Positions 11,201-22,689 of a DNA stretch of 64,000 nucleotides are shown piece by piece (within the stretch, counting starts at the first letter, position 1; each line of letters begins with the position of its first letter). Below the pieces are notes generated by a model. The model ran no database searches. It worked only from the letters and a program-made list of their open reading frames with translations, and was not told the origin of the DNA. This stretch comes from Ceratotherium simum simum (taxonomy: Eukaryota > Chordata > Mammalia > Perissodactyla > Rhinocerotidae), in NCBI RefSeq assembly GCF_000283155.1, contig NW_004454265.1, positions 3,226,201 through 3,290,200 of the forward strand. The letters are read 5' to 3'. Both the position numbers and the translations under genes were made by a program.

Positions 11201-13229
11201 ACACAAAACAAATAATTCCAGAATTATAATAGGTGATCATTCTGCTTTTGAGTTCCTTCAGTTCTGAGAAACTTAAAACTTTTTATGGGCTAAACGGCAG
11301 AAGAACAGGTGTGAGAGTGTTTTCATGTTTCCCTTTCTTAGATGACTGTTTTCATTCTAGTGCCATTTTCCTGCTGAAGATTTCAGTGTTGATGTATGAA
11401 TCAAATTCTAGATACACATAAACTTCGTTCTCTAAAACTTTTTGTCCCAAATATGTTTGGGATTTAGTCATTCAGTTTCAATAATTGTTCACCCCACTTT
11501 GTCTTCTTGATTTGTTCTTAAATCATATGTAGTGATCTCAAGGAAAATTTTTATTTAAAACTGAAACTAATTTTAGCTATTTCTCAGGAGGTAGGTAACA
11601 TAATTCATGTCAGTAGAAAGTTAAATCCCAAAAATGTAACAGAGACTGAAGAGAGAGGGATAAAGGAGACCCTCAACTGTCAAAGCTTCTGTCAGTTGTT
11701 GCTGATAAAAGGTGGAAGCTCTTTATTCTCGACGCACATTAATGAGGCTCTGGGTATCCAAAAGGAGACCCAAACCCACAGAGAACGGGTGCACAATTGC
11801 TCTGCATAAGACCATGAAAGAAACTGTTTCCAGAGAATATCAAGGATAAGAAAACAGAGGAAAGGCATAGAAGACCTGAGTGAAAGAGGGTCTGAGCAAC
11901 ATGGCAGAAAGCTGGAGGCTGTGGAGAATAGCAGCTACTGGTGGCGGGAGGGACCAAGGGCTCTGAAGAACAGGGAGGAGTGGGATCTAAGTCTAAGAGG
12001 TTTTGTATTCCATAATGGAATGCTTCCTCCATAGATTCAGATTTCAGTAAAGTCTGATATACATATTAATGTCTTCTAAGGATGGTCTGAGGGAAAACCA
12101 AAAATTGCCGAGTTCTACTTGCAGCTTAGCATGAGGCAGTTGTGGGAGGAAAGACCCCAGCAGGATTGAGAATCCAGAGCAGCAGACACCAGCTATAAGG
12201 GACCACGAGAATATGAGCCTCAGGAGTTCCCAGGACTCTTGAGGAAGCCATTGGACTGCCCTCAGAAAGTCGGGCGGGGGCTCAAGCCAATGCTATTTAA
12301 ATCTCAGCAAGACAGAGTGATCATACAGGACATCTGAGTTAAACACTAAATTCCAGAAAGCCAAGAATATGGATCTGCTATTGGTCAATGAAACCTGAGT
12401 GATTCAACTTGCTACCTCTATGGAACCGAATTAAAATCTAAATTTGTGGATTAAAAGTTTTATGCTGCCTCCAGTGCTAATACTCTGCATTTTATAAGCT
12501 CATCATTTAAAATTTACATTTGCCAGAAATTAGCCCTCAAAATATATAAATGGAAATAGTCATAAGTAAAAAGAAATAGTGGCAGATATTTCACTTTCTA
12601 CTAGGCCACAAAACTAGTACCACATTTGGAGTAAGGCTGCTACTGCTTCGCTGTACACAGCACACTGGTCATTCCCCTTTACTTTCCATTTCAACAGTAG
12701 TGTGTCAGATTATGGTCGAGTTTTAGAGTCTTATTAACTTACTCGAGATTTTCAAAAGGTGTTAAAATAAACCCATCTAACCTCACTATCAGCCTGTTAA
12801 ATATTTTGGTATTTGTAATTGCATGTAAAATTCTTTTTAGAGCAATGAGATATGACAGAAATACTTCTACAAAGGAAGTCTGGAGACCTCAGCAAGAGTC
12901 TAGCTCTGTTTTGAAGACCTGGATGACCATGGATAAGTTTCTTGCCTTTCTGGACCTCAACTTGTCCATCAACAAATGAACAGACTGAGTGTCTAAGGCT
13001 CTGTGAACAAAAGATAGGTGGTGTTCTATATAAGTCCATGAATGACTCCAATTTTCTTTCTCTTTTACTTCTTCTTCCATGTACTTGCTCTGTCAATTTA
13101 CCAGCAATGGTGGGAGAACCCAATGGTCAGCCATCGTAACCTTTGTAGCAGTTAATGTGGAATCACTGACTTGACTGTGTTTGACGTGAATCGACTTACT
13201 TTTATTTAAATGTCATCTAGCCATCATAT
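11201..13229. other. unassigned sequence, no gene recognised
   Basis: Two kilobases without a repeat family I can name. The frame 11739-12032 (minus, 97 codons) and 12797-13123 (minus, 108 codons) lack motifs and convincing splice context. The 11640-12300 part could be a very old LTR or LINE, but I cannot support that. Confidence 0.35.
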
Positions 13230-13440
13230 CTAAACTAAATATGAGTCAGGCAAATACTAGGTTTTAGGGATTCAAAATTAGAATAAAATAAACCCCTGCT
13301 CTAAAGGAGCTTCCAGGCTGGAGAGAAGATGGAACCATAAATAAAGTTTTGTTCTCAAGTTATAGATAAAGCCTAAGGGAAGATAAATGTAGTGACTAAA
13401 TTTTCCAGTGGAGTGAGGGCATCAGAAAAGGTTCCATAAA
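13230..13440 (-). mobile_element. L2-like LINE 3' fragment, antisense
   Basis: GAGTCAGGCAAATACTAGG, then CCTGCTCTAAAGGAGCTTCC and GGCTGGAGAGAAGATGGAAC follow the reverse-complement order of the L2 3' end (length-of-stay style block TGTGCCAGGCACT...CTGCCCTCAAGGAGCTCAC in the consensus). Confidence 0.55.
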
Positions 13441-13479
13441 GGAAGGACTATTTAAAGTGGTCCTTCTACGGTATCAGAC

Positions 13480-14720
13480 TCCCTGATTTCAAAATATACC
13501 ACAAAGCTATGGTAATCAAAACAGCATGGTACTGGTACAAAAACAGACACACAGATCGATGGAACAGAATTGAGAGCCCAGAAATAAACCCACAGATCTA
13601 CGGACAGCTAATTTTTGACACGGGAGCCAAGAACATACAATGGAGAAAGGAAAGTCTCTTCAATAAATGGTATTGGGAAAACTGAACAGATACACACAAA
13701 AGAGTGAAACTAGACCACTATCTTACACCATACACAAAAATAAACTGGAAATGGATTAAAGAATTAAATGTAAGACCTGAAACCATAAAACTCCTGGAAG
13801 AAAACATAGGTAGTAAACTCTTTGACATCAATCTGAGCAATATTTTTTTGATATGTCTCCTCATGCAAGGGCAACAAAATCAAAAATAAACAAATGGGAC
13901 TACATCAAACTAAAAAGCTTTTGCACAGTGAAGGAAACCATCAATAACATAAAAAGGCAACCTACTGAATAGGAGAATATTTTTGCAATGATATATCCAA
14001 TAAGGTGTTGGATAGAATTCATACAACTTAATACCAAAAAAATAAATAGTCTGATTAAAAAATGGGCAGAGGACCTGAATAAACATTTTCCCAAAGAAGA
14101 CATACAAATGGCCAACAGGTACATGCAGAGGTGCTCAACATCATTAATCATCAGGGAAATGCAAATCAAAACCACAATGAGATATCACCTCACACCCATC
14201 AGAATGGCTATCATCAAAAAGAGAACAAACAACAAGTGTTGGCGAGGGTGTGGAGAAAAGGGAACCCTCATGCACTGTTGATGGGAATATAAATTGGTGC
14301 AGCCACTATGGAAAACAGTATGGAGATTCCTCAAAAAATTAAAAATAGAAGTACCATGTGATCCAGCTATTCCACTTCTGGGTATTTATCCGAAGAAAAT
14401 GAAAACACTAATTCTAAAAGATATATGCATCCCCATATTCATCACAGCATTATTGCATTGGGATAATGCAATAACCAAGATATGAAAGCATCAGTGTCCA
14501 AGGACAGATGCATGGATAAAGAAGATGTGCTACGGTATATATACATATATATATATATATATACATACATATATAAACACATACACCCAATGCAATATTA
14601 CTCAACCATAAAAAAGAATGAAATCCTCCCATTTGCAACAACATGGATGGACCTAGAGGGCATAAGTGAAATAAGCCAGAGAGAGAAAGAATACCATATG
14701 ATTTTACTTATACGTGAAAT
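13480..14720 (+). pseudogene. L1 ORF2 C-terminal remnant, disrupted
   Basis: Conceptual translation gives recognisable L1 ORF2p C-terminal sequence in separate pieces: about 13704-13889 (segments such as [17 protein letters not shown]), about 13988-14281 ([39 protein letters not shown]) and 14294-14485 ([31 protein letters not shown]). The last two are in one frame, separated by a TGA at 14279-14281; the first is in another frame, so at least one frameshift exists. The endonuclease and reverse transcriptase domains lie upstream in an intact L1 and are absent. Not functional. Confidence 0.9.
14535..14577. repeat. AT-alternating microsatellite inside the L1
   Basis: GGTATATATACATATATATA and the following TATATATATACATACATATA form an imperfect TA repeat in the L1 3' region, a likely length-variable site. 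Confidence 0.85.
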
Positions 14721-15329
14721 CTAAAAAAAAAAAAAAAAAAGAAAAATGAACAAATAAAACAGAAACAGACTCATAGATACAGAGAACAAACTGATGGTTG
14801 CAAGAGGGGAGTTGGGTGCAGGGAAGGGTAAAACAGGTGAAGGGGATTAGAGGTATAAACATCCGGTTGTAAAATATATAAGTCATGGGGGTGTAACATA
14901 CAGCATAGGGAATATAGTTAACAATATTGTAACAACTTTGTATGATGACAGATAGTTACTAGTCTTTTCAGGGTGATTATTTTTTATGTAAAGAAATGTT
15001 GAATCTCTATGTTGTACCCCTGAAACTAATATAATATTGTATGTCAACTATACTTTAATAAAAATAAAAAAAATCCAGTGGTCTTTCTGCAATGAGTAGG
15101 AAGCCCCCAGTGGACAGAGGACAAGCACAGGCATGCAAAGGCCCTGGAGTAAGATGTGGGGGGCATGTCTGGAGAACATTGAGCAGTCCAGTGTTAACAA
15201 ACCAGGAGGTGTGTGGAGGGGAAGGAGAGTGAGGAAAAAGCTGCAATGGTAGATAGAAGGATGGTCTTCATGTCATTGTGGCAAAGGTCGTTACCTGTTC
15301 ATAAATATCCATTACCTTAATAAGAGAAT

Positions 15330-15710
15330 TCCCATGGTTTCGCTGAGCATGTGGCCATCCAGCTACAGACTACATTTCTGTTGGCCTTTCTGGCAGCTTG
15401 ATGTGGCCATGTGACTAAGTCCTAGCCAATGAGATTATAAGAAGTCATAAGTGCCACCTCCAGAATGTTCCACAAAAAAGCGTGGGTATGAGCTCCCCTG
15501 GCCCTGTCCCCTTCCCACTAGCAAGAAGATGGAAACAACAGGAGCGACCACTTAAAACCTAGAGACAGCAGAGTTGCCCTACTAGCCCCAGCCCACTGGC
15601 CTCTGAACCTTACATGAGAAAGAAACATCTATCCTATTTAAGCCACCCTACTTTTAAGTCTTTTTGTTACAGCAGCTTACCCTCTATCCTAACTAATACA
15701 GCCACACTCT
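15330..15710 (+). mobile_element. old LTR-like repeat (MaLR type suspected)
   Basis: Ordered blocks TGGCCATGTGACTAAGTCCT, AGCCAATGAGATTATAAG, TGAGAAAGAAACATCTATCC, TATTTAAGCCACCCTACTTT and the closing CCTCTATCCTAACTAATACA are a common mammalian repeat ending that I associate with MaLR-type LTRs. Family and ends are not certain. Confidence 0.55.
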
Positions 15711-15854
15711 GGAATTTAGAATTTGTCCAATAAATGGTGGAAAAACCAAAGAAGGCAGGGAGGGGAATGACCTGATTAACCATGCGTATGTAAAGGAAGA
15801 ATTGAAGTAGAGAAGACTGGAAACAGAGAGACAAGGGATGGAGAGATCCATACT

Positions 15855-16075
15855 GTGAGAGGCTGCTCTATGCCAGATACGGTACTGGGCATTTTCCTAA
15901 AGATTGTCTCATTTAATCCCACAGTAACTTTCAGAGATATTATTATTTCCATTTTACAGATGAGGAATCCCAAGCTTAGACAGGTTAAGCATGGTAAGCA
16001 ACAAAGTTGGAATTCACATCCAGGTGTGTCTGTCTCCAAAGCTGGTGCTCTGCTCTTGGTCCCAGCCTGCCCCTA
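15855..16075 (-). mobile_element. MIR SINE, antisense
   Basis: Nearly full-length: TATGCCAGATACGGTACTGG, TTTAATCCCACAGTAACTTT, CATTTTACAGATGAGGAATC, ACAGGTTAAGCATGGTAAGC and a terminal TGGTGCTCTGCTCTTGGTC, all reverse-complement MIR. Confidence 0.9.
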
Positions 16076-16809
16076 GGCAAGAGACGACAAGGAAGTGGGC
16101 ATAGGGTGGAGCTGTCCAGACTGGGATGGTGGAGTGGAGTGGATAATATGAAATGCATTTCAGAGACAGAACGGATAGGCATTGCTGACTGACTTAGAGT
16201 CTCAGGCAACAACAATTATCCATTTACTTGTTCATTTTCCAGGAATGATCCCAGATTTTGTAGATTTGATGACCTGTTTTTGTTTTGTTCTAAGTTGGAT
16301 TCAGTTTTTCTTGTTGTTGTTCTTTTCAAAGCTCATTCAGTTTATTTTTGTTTCTCTCTCCAGGAGTTTGGTTTCTTGTTAGTCAGAGACACTCGCAGTG
16401 GGTGTCTCCACAGGCTTATCACCCCCATTTCCATTAGGGTGTCTCTGTCTCCTTTTCCACATCAAACACATACTATGTGGAGCTTGAAACCAAATCTATT
16501 GGCAGCCTTCTGGAAAGCTGGAGGAACGGCTTATTTTACTCCAGGCCATCATTAGCGAGGCATTTCATCCTTTGCTTGGACCAGTGGTCTGGTTTGGAAT
16601 GGCATTTCAAAATCTCTATTGCTGTTCCTTGCTTGCGTGGAATATGGTTTTATTGAAATTGGTGCTCTAAATAATGCGGTAACACTGAGATATAAAATTC
16701 TAGTCACTGTTCAGCAAAGAGCATGGGGAAACACCCAGAGGAAAAATTTGGAAGTCAGCTTAGCCTTTCATGGTAGTTGTATTTGTGTTTTTGAACGTTA
16801 ACCTCCATA
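16076..16809. other. unassigned sequence, no gene recognised
   Basis: T-rich around 16270-16370. Short open frames only (16182-16382 and 16280-16555 plus overlap in different frames). No repeat named. Confidence 0.4.
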
Positions 16810-17000
16810 CATGATGTATCTAGCACTTCACAGGTTTCAGAAACAATTTTCTATTTCTTATGACACTTCGCCCTCTTAAGAACTCTAAGAAGTAGGCAAG
16901 GTAAGAATTATTATCTCCATTTACAGATGTAGTGAGCTCAGGGGGTTAGGTGACTTGCCCGAGCTCTCTTGGCTAAGTACAGCGTTAGAACTCAAAGAAA
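16810..17000 (-). mobile_element. MIR SINE, antisense
   Basis: AAGAAGTAGGCAAGGTAAGA, TTATTATCTCCATTTACAGA, GGGGGTTAGGTGACTTGCCC and TAAGTACAGCGTTAGAACTC follow the reverse MIR order. Confidence 0.85.
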
Positions 17001-17559
17001 GTCACTTACCTCCTTGGTGTGATCTTTCCCTCCCTAACAACCTGCTGTAGACATGGAACAATATGCGGTCATATCAGAAAGCAAAAACATAAGACCTTAT
17101 ATTTCATGGTGGTCTCTGCCCTCATACATTTGCCCTCTTCCAAACATCCCAGGTCATTTTGCAAACAAAAGCCATTATTCCCAATGAGATGAAAGCACCT
17201 GTAATATTAGAGAAACACTCTCATGAGAACTAAAAGCACTTTACAGATAATAAGAAAGGTTGTAGAGTGTTTCCAGGGCTGGAGTTTCTCTTCCCAGAAG
17301 CTGTTTTATAGGGAAGAACCTTCAGGACTGGCTGTGGGCTGCATGGTAGAAAGCTTATATAGGCAGGGCAGAAGTGTAATTCAAATGCAAAACACTTCTC
17401 ATTTTTTCTACCTCTGGGTAGACCATTTCATGAACTTCTAGAAAAATATCTCAACTCCTTCAGCATAGTCAAGATCTTGGAGCTGGGCTGACAGCCCCAG
17501 GTCTTACATGTGTCAGAGATGAGACTGCTAAGAAGTTGTGCCACACATTCAGGGCATAG
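17001..17559. other. unassigned sequence, no gene recognised
   Basis: No repeat or gene recognised; one short open frame at 17223-17441 without motif. Confidence 0.4.
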
Positions 17560-17665
17560 TTCTACTGGCTAAGTCTCTTCAGAGCACAGATGCCATCTTT
17601 TTCATCTTTGGATTTCCAGCACCTAGGACACCAGGTGCTCTTTAAATATGCGGGGCATTATAAGT
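17560..17665 (+). mobile_element. L2-like 3' end fragment
   Basis: AGAGCACAGATGCCATCTTT, TTTGGATTTCCAGCACCTAG and GACACCAGGTGCTCTTTAAA resemble the extreme 3' end shared by L2 and MIR tails. Confidence 0.55.
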
Positions 17666-17690
17666 AACACAGATGGAAAATATGAGCCTC

Positions 17691-17716
17691 TGCCAATATT
17701 TTGCAAAATATTGGCA
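17691..17716. other. perfect 26-bp palindrome
   Basis: Starting TGCCAATATTTTG and continuing with its exact reverse complement CAAAATATTGGCA, with no spacer. Each half has the CCAAT-like GCCAAT at its outer end. It lies between an L2-like fragment and the R repeat. Function unknown. Confidence 0.95.
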
Positions 17717-17864
17717 AAGTGGCATAGGTGAGCCCATTCTAATTTTTTACATATGAATATTTTGACCCAACAGTGCATTGAAGAGGATGCCCATCGAGAT
17801 ACCGGAAGAGCCTCTGCTCCTGCCTCCACGTGTGTCCCTGGGCCCCACTCTGTCATTCCCTCCA

Positions 17865-18900
17865 CTCCTCTCGACCTGTATCTTCGACTCCCTGTATGTT
17901 TCTAAATCATTCTCTGTCTCAATAAAATTTCTCACAACTTTTCTCATGGATTAGCTAAGAAATAAACACAAATTACATATTAGTTATTTATAAAATTTAT
18001 TATGAATTAATCCTGGTAGGAATGATTAATGTTACTGTTAGAATCAAAACTTTACAAGTACTAAAACTGTATTCAATAAATTTTATTAACTAAAAAATTA
18101 GTGAAAAGATAAAATATTCCTGAGAAAATTTAGTTATGAAAAAACTGACCCTAGAAAATTGCACTTTGTAGAAATAATGGCCATAAGAAAAAAACTCATT
18201 ATGGCCAAAGCTATAATCATTTAAAAAACAATTTATCAATGACAAAAATGAATACTTGACATAAAATTTAAGTGAGGAGAATTGATTCTGGTGAAAACAA
18301 TTTTAGTAAAATAAAAATGAAAGTGGAAAAATATGAAAAACCAATGTACTCTATAGAAAATTAATCAGGGAATTAAATTGTCTTAATGGTTTTCACTCCA
18401 GAAAATGTTTTCTTGAAACTTATTCAATGTTGATCTAAGTTCTGACTGACATATTTATATTAAAAATGTCCTTGCAGGGGCCGGCCTGGTGGTGCAGTGG
18501 TTAAGTTCACACACTCCACTTCGGCGGCCTGGGGTTCACAGATTCGGATCCCAGGCGTGGACCTACGCACTGCTCATCAAGCCATGCTGTGGCAGCGTCC
18601 CATATACAAAAAAAAAAAAAAATAGAGGAAGATGGGCACAGATGTTAGCTCAGGGCTAATCTTCCTCAGCAAAAAGAAGATTGGCAACAGATGGTAGCTC
18701 AGGGTCAATCTTCCTTACCAAAAAATAAAAATAAAAAAAGTCCTTGGAGTCAAAATATTGAGTAAAAACAACAGCCACTAAAAACCCTCTACCAGTGACA
18801 TCAGATATCCAAAAGCCTGCAAATTGTTTCCTTGGCCAGGAAAATCTCTTCTCTGGACTTGAGTTTTCATCTGTTTCAGATGAAGTTGTTGGAACAGATC
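17865..18900 (+). repeat. unassigned AT-rich dispersed repeat R, copy 1
   Basis: Excluding the ERE at 18477-18739, this region aligns by eye with 60090-60850 in the same orientation. Shared blocks: CTCACAA.TTTTMTCATGGATT and AGCTAAGAAATA; ACTTTGTAGAAATAATGGCC; AAACAATTTTAGTAAAATA; GTTCTGA followed by ATATTTATATT; and GAGTCAAAA just after the ERE. I cannot assign the family. The ERE inserted after the repeat arrived. Confidence 0.7.
18477..18739 (+). mobile_element. ERE-type SINE inside repeat R, with TSD
   Basis: Head GGGGCCGGCCTGGTGGTGCA, GTGGTTAAGTTCACACACTC, box B-like GATTCGGATCCC, body, and two A-rich tails. An A-run of about 15 sits mid-element at 18608-18622. The TSD is GTCCTTG (18468-18474 and 18740-18746) and the sequence of repeat R resumes directly after it. 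Confidence 0.95.
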
Positions 18901-19635
18901 ATTTTTCCCTTGTTTCTAAAGTGCTATAATTCTATGATTAACCAGATAATTATTAAATTCTTTAAATTTTTTAAACTAAATTCCAAGTCAGTATAAACAG
19001 AGTTCATGAAAGTAAGTCAGAAATAAACCCAGGCAAAATTCCTTTTAGGACACAAAATATGAAGACTTAGACAATTAATCATATAAACGACATAGTTAAA
19101 ATGATGAAAGTACTTTGTCACTTTGATAAGTAACAAAAATTTGATTTACGTTAAAAACTGAGAAAAAAATCTCCATTTTTCATACCTGAAATTCTTCAAA
19201 ATAGAGGATAACAGACACCGTTGGATCAAGAGTAAAGTTTGAGGTAAAGTCCTCAAAATCTGATTTTTTCATATTTTATACTGCTGGCCAGAGAGAGTAT
19301 TTAAGTTATACTTAATATTGAACTAGACACTTCAGAGCAATCATGAGATAATAAAGCACATTCAGGCAATTTACAAACAAAATTACTAATTGGACCATCA
19401 GTGTAAAATTGAGTTAATGAAACAATAGGTTTATGAATTTGGTTTGTGCAAAACTTTTTCCCTCTAGTTTTGGCATGTGTATCATTTCACTTGAAACATT
19501 ATACACTGCTAAAGATATTCCTACTTACAAGCATTTGCATTAGTTTCTATCTTCTGTTCGGTGACTGACATGACACAGTTTGACCTTCAGGTGCATCTTC
19601 ACAACTCTCAGCAGAGTCTTAAGGGTAGCATTCAC
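18901..19635. other. AT-rich unassigned sequence
   Basis: May include the far end of repeat R, but the match to the second copy fades. No gene recognised. Confidence 0.4.
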
Positions 19636-19650
19636 AAGTCGCTGCCCTGG

Positions 19651-19920
19651 TGCCAGGCCGGGCCGGCCCGGCAGTGTAGTGGTAACTGGCGGCATAGTGG
19701 TTAAGTGCACACATTCCACTTCAGCGGTCCCGGGTTCACAGGTTCGGATGCCGGGTGCGGACCGATGCATCACTTATCAAGCCACGCTGTGGCAGCATCT
19801 CATATAAAGTAGAGGAAGATGGGCACAGATGTTAGCCCAGGGCCAGTCTTCCTCAGCAAAAAGAGGAGGATTGGCATCGGATGTTAGCTCAGGGCCAATC
19901 TTCCTCACCAAAAAGAAAAA
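19651..19920 (+). mobile_element. ERE-type SINE with duplicated head and 15-bp TSD
   Basis: The 5' end carries the head twice: GGCCGGCCCGGCAGTGTAGTGG is followed by GGCGGCATAGTGGTTAAGTG, so the box A region is partly duplicated. Body and tail are standard. The TSD is AAGTCGCTGCCCTGG (19636-19650) and AAGTCACTGCACTGG (19921-19935), two mismatches. Confidence 0.95.
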
Positions 19921-19935
19921 AAGTCACTGCACTGG

Positions 19936-20239
19936 ACCACACTGTCTAGTTAGAGCAGCCAGGAGCCACAACTGAAGGATCATCGTCCTGGTTCAGATAA
20001 CTGTAGCCAATCCTGCCATTCCCAGGCTAGCTGGAGTTGTCAGTCATCAAAAAGAAGTTAAAAACCAAATGTGGCCATTTTCACTCTTTCTCTGTGTATA
20101 TAATATATTTGATTATATAAAACAACATTCAAACAAAAATTTGGATTTCATACAGAATCACTTATAAAAGATTCAGAGACTATTGGAGCTGGGTTCCTTT
20201 GCTGATTCTAATTATTTTGGCCTATTGTTATAAAAATAA
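19936..20239. other. unassigned sequence
   Basis: No gene or repeat recognised. Confidence 0.4.
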
Positions 20240-20465
20240 TAACAATAACAGTATTATCAACTGACACTGAGGCACTCACTATTCTAAGCTTATATGTATT
20301 TAATCTTTACTAAAATCCCATGGGGTAGGTGCCATTATTATACCCATTTTACAGATGAGGAAACTGGGGCTCAGAGAGGTCATATAACTTGCCTAAGGAC
20401 ATACAGCCAGGAAATGTCAGACCCAGGATTTGAACACAAATAGCGTGGCTTCAAAGCCTCTGCAG
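20240..20465 (-). mobile_element. MIR SINE, antisense, nearly complete
   Basis: TTACTAAAATCCCATGGGGT, CATTTTACAGATGAGGAAAC, GGCTCAGAGAGGTCATATAA, CTTGCCTAAGGACATACAGC and GACCCAGGATTTGAACACAA are reverse MIR with few changes. Confidence 0.92.
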
Positions 20466-21084
20466 TGAAACTTCCCCAGCACAGGATGGGTTTTGGGAGA
20501 AGGATGATTGCACACAGAAACTTAAGTTCCTTTTCTACGGCAATTGCTTGAGAACTTTAGGTTTATGTGGAAGGCAAGTCCCCCCCAACTGTCAATCTGA
20601 AGACCGTGATTTCTTGCCCCAAATTATAATACATCCTTTTCATCATGAGGTTTTATTTTCTCATCTTAAAGTTTCCCTTTCATGTTTGACTACAATTTAA
20701 TTGCTGTTTGGAGCTCAGGCCCCTTAAGAATTCTGGGTGACTGTCCTTACCTTGTTGGCTTCATTCCACTTGTGGGTCACAGCCGCCTTATCTCTTTCAA
20801 CCTAAGCACATTTGCATTTTGGGAGGATCCGGGAGAGGAGTGATGGAGTAATACCAGCATCCTCAATTACGTTTCCTTCATCCCCGGCTCCCCCCAGCTC
20901 AACCTTTGGCAATTCTGACAAGGCTTTGAAAATGACTACGTTCAGAAAAGCAATTCTGTAGTTTAAACAACTGTGTTTAAGTGAAAAGGTGAAGTAGAAG
21001 CTTAAAAATAAAATAAGTTCAATTTCTAAGTTTCACTGAAAAACTATGCATTCAACCCCTAATAATAAAATGGAACAGCACTTT
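20466..21084. other. unassigned sequence, no gene recognised
   Basis: No repeat or exon recognised. Includes the pyrimidine-rich CCCCGGCTCCCCCCAGCTC stretch near 20883. Confidence 0.4.
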
Positions 21085-22100
21085 ATCCATCTATTCATTT
21101 ATTTGACAGACATTTAAGAAGAGCCTACTACCTGCCAGGTTGTGCTCGGTGCAGGGGACTACAGACTCTGCCAGACTCTGCCCTCAAGGAGCTCAGACAG
21201 ACAAACAACAGGAGAATCAAAACCGTATGGGTGCCACGGTAGTAGGTTCAATGAGGGTGTGAAAGAAAGGGGAAGGGTCAATTCCCCTTGTCGATGGTCA
21301 GGAAAAGTTTCATCAAAGGCGTGATGCTTTGGCTGAGTCTCAAAAGAAGAGTTCCCAAGGCAGCACAGGAATTGGGGGAGGGGGGACATTCTAGGTGGCA
21401 GGTGGAGGGACAAAGATCTCCAGGCTTAAAACCACATGGCCTGTTCTACAAGAGTTCTACAAGGAGTTCGGAGAGCGTGCGGTGGGGCAGGGCGGAGTGT
21501 GCAGGAAGGGATGAGGCTGGAGGGTCCCCCAGCCCCCATCACAGCGGGCCTTGTAGCCCACACTAACAGTGGGCACTTTCTGAGGGCAGTGGAAAGCCAT
21601 CTAGAGCTTTAAGCAAGACAGTGCCAGTATCAAATGAGCGTTTGTGAGTAATCACTCTGTCACAGCATGGACAGGAGGAGGCAGAGATGAAGATCAGGGA
21701 GGTGGCTTAGGAGGCAGTTTCACTAGTCAGAGTCAAAGATGTTGAGGGTAAACGAAGGCAACTGAGAGAGCTACAGCTGGTCTACCTGGCACCTGCATAG
21801 GGTTTAGAAGAAGGTGCCCCCTCTGGACACACTTAGGAAAAGGAACCCCTCTGTGCTGTGCAGTTCCACTGACTGGGATGTAGATGATCTCAGCGCCCTC
21901 AGCCAGTCCCTCGGTGCAGTGCACAAACTGCTCAGCACGTGCGGTGGCCCTGGCCATGGTGTGAGGACAAAGAGGAAGGAGAGGAACAGGATAGAACTGA
22001 CGGAATGTGGGAGACGAGGAAAAGACGAATCCAAGATGACTCCCAGATTTCTAATTTGGGTGAATGAATGAGTGATGGTAGCATCTACTAAGAGAGGAAA
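21085..22100 (-). mobile_element. L2 LINE fragment, antisense, about 1 kb
   Basis: In plus orientation: a 3' end block (CATTTATTTGACAGACATTT, CTACTACCTGCCAGG, CTGCCCTCAAGGAGCTCAGA), AAGAGTTCCCAAGGCAGCAC, GGGCCTTGTAGCCCACACT, GTGGAAAGCCATCTAGAGCT, AATCACTCTGTCACAGCATG, and AAGATGACTCCCAGATTTCT at the far end. This is the reverse complement of the L2 ORF2 3' half as I recall it. Open frames in it (for example 21288-21566, 21814-22071 plus) are not genes. Confidence 0.8.
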
Positions 22101-22689
22101 TTTAATAGTAAAAACAGATTTGAAAGAACAGAAAACTATGTCAAAATTAACGCCTACATGTGCTGGAGAATCAAAACATAATTGCCTATCTAGAGGGGCC
22201 TCTTGACGATCCGCAGTGCCTAACTGTCCTAGGGTAGAGCTTCCCCCGGACCTTCAACTGCTCCCACAGCTCCAGGGGGTCTTTATCTGAGGTCTGTATC
22301 CCATCCCCCCTCTATCAAAGCTGGATTTACTGCTCTTTTCCCCATTAAGTGGTGGGAACATGGAAAAGCAGAGGAGGAGTCCTCTCATAGAGCCCACTGC
22401 ACATCCCCCTCTTCCTGAGAGCTGACCTGGAATATCATGGCCAGAGTCTGGTCCCAAGCCCTAGGACAAGGTAGCACTTCTGGCACTTTCTCTTGTATCC
22501 AACTGGGAGAAAGCAGGAGGCCTATTCATCTTCTGACAGAGCATAACAACCACAGCAGAAACGACCAAGGCGGTGAGGCCTGAGGTCACGGATGACTCTT
22601 TCAGGAGCTCTAGGACTAGACACAGTGCCACACAGACGGGATAGCAGCTCAAGAATCACTCATGACTAGTCTGTAGAGGACTCCAGCGA
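22101..22689. other. unassigned sequence, no gene recognised
   Basis: The minus-strand frame 22461-22652 encodes a short hydrophobic stretch (LTALVVSAVVVMLCQ), but there is no support from length, motif or splice context. Not called as a gene. Confidence 0.35.

Larger units (their letters stand above)
13468..15073 (+). mobile_element. L1 LINE, 5'-truncated, with TSD
   Basis: A 1.6 kb copy holding the end of ORF2 and the 3' UTR. The ORF2 part begins near GTATCAGACTCCCTGATTTC and ends near 14720; the 3' UTR ends with CTATGTTGTACCCCTGAAAC and a TTTAATAAAAATAAAAA tail. The insertion is flanked by AGTGGTCCTTCT (13456-13467) and AGTGGTCTTTCT (15077-15088), a TSD with one mismatch. It lies beside the antisense L2 fragment. 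The element is dead: truncated, with stops and a frameshift. Confidence 0.93.

Noticed and set aside
13988..14485. Two frames with good protein-like sequence
   Set aside because: They are the decayed L1 ORF2 C-terminus, reported as a pseudogene and not a host gene.
22461..22652. Short minus-strand frame with a hydrophobic segment
   Set aside because: Only 63 codons, no splice or promoter context; hydrophobic runs arise by chance.
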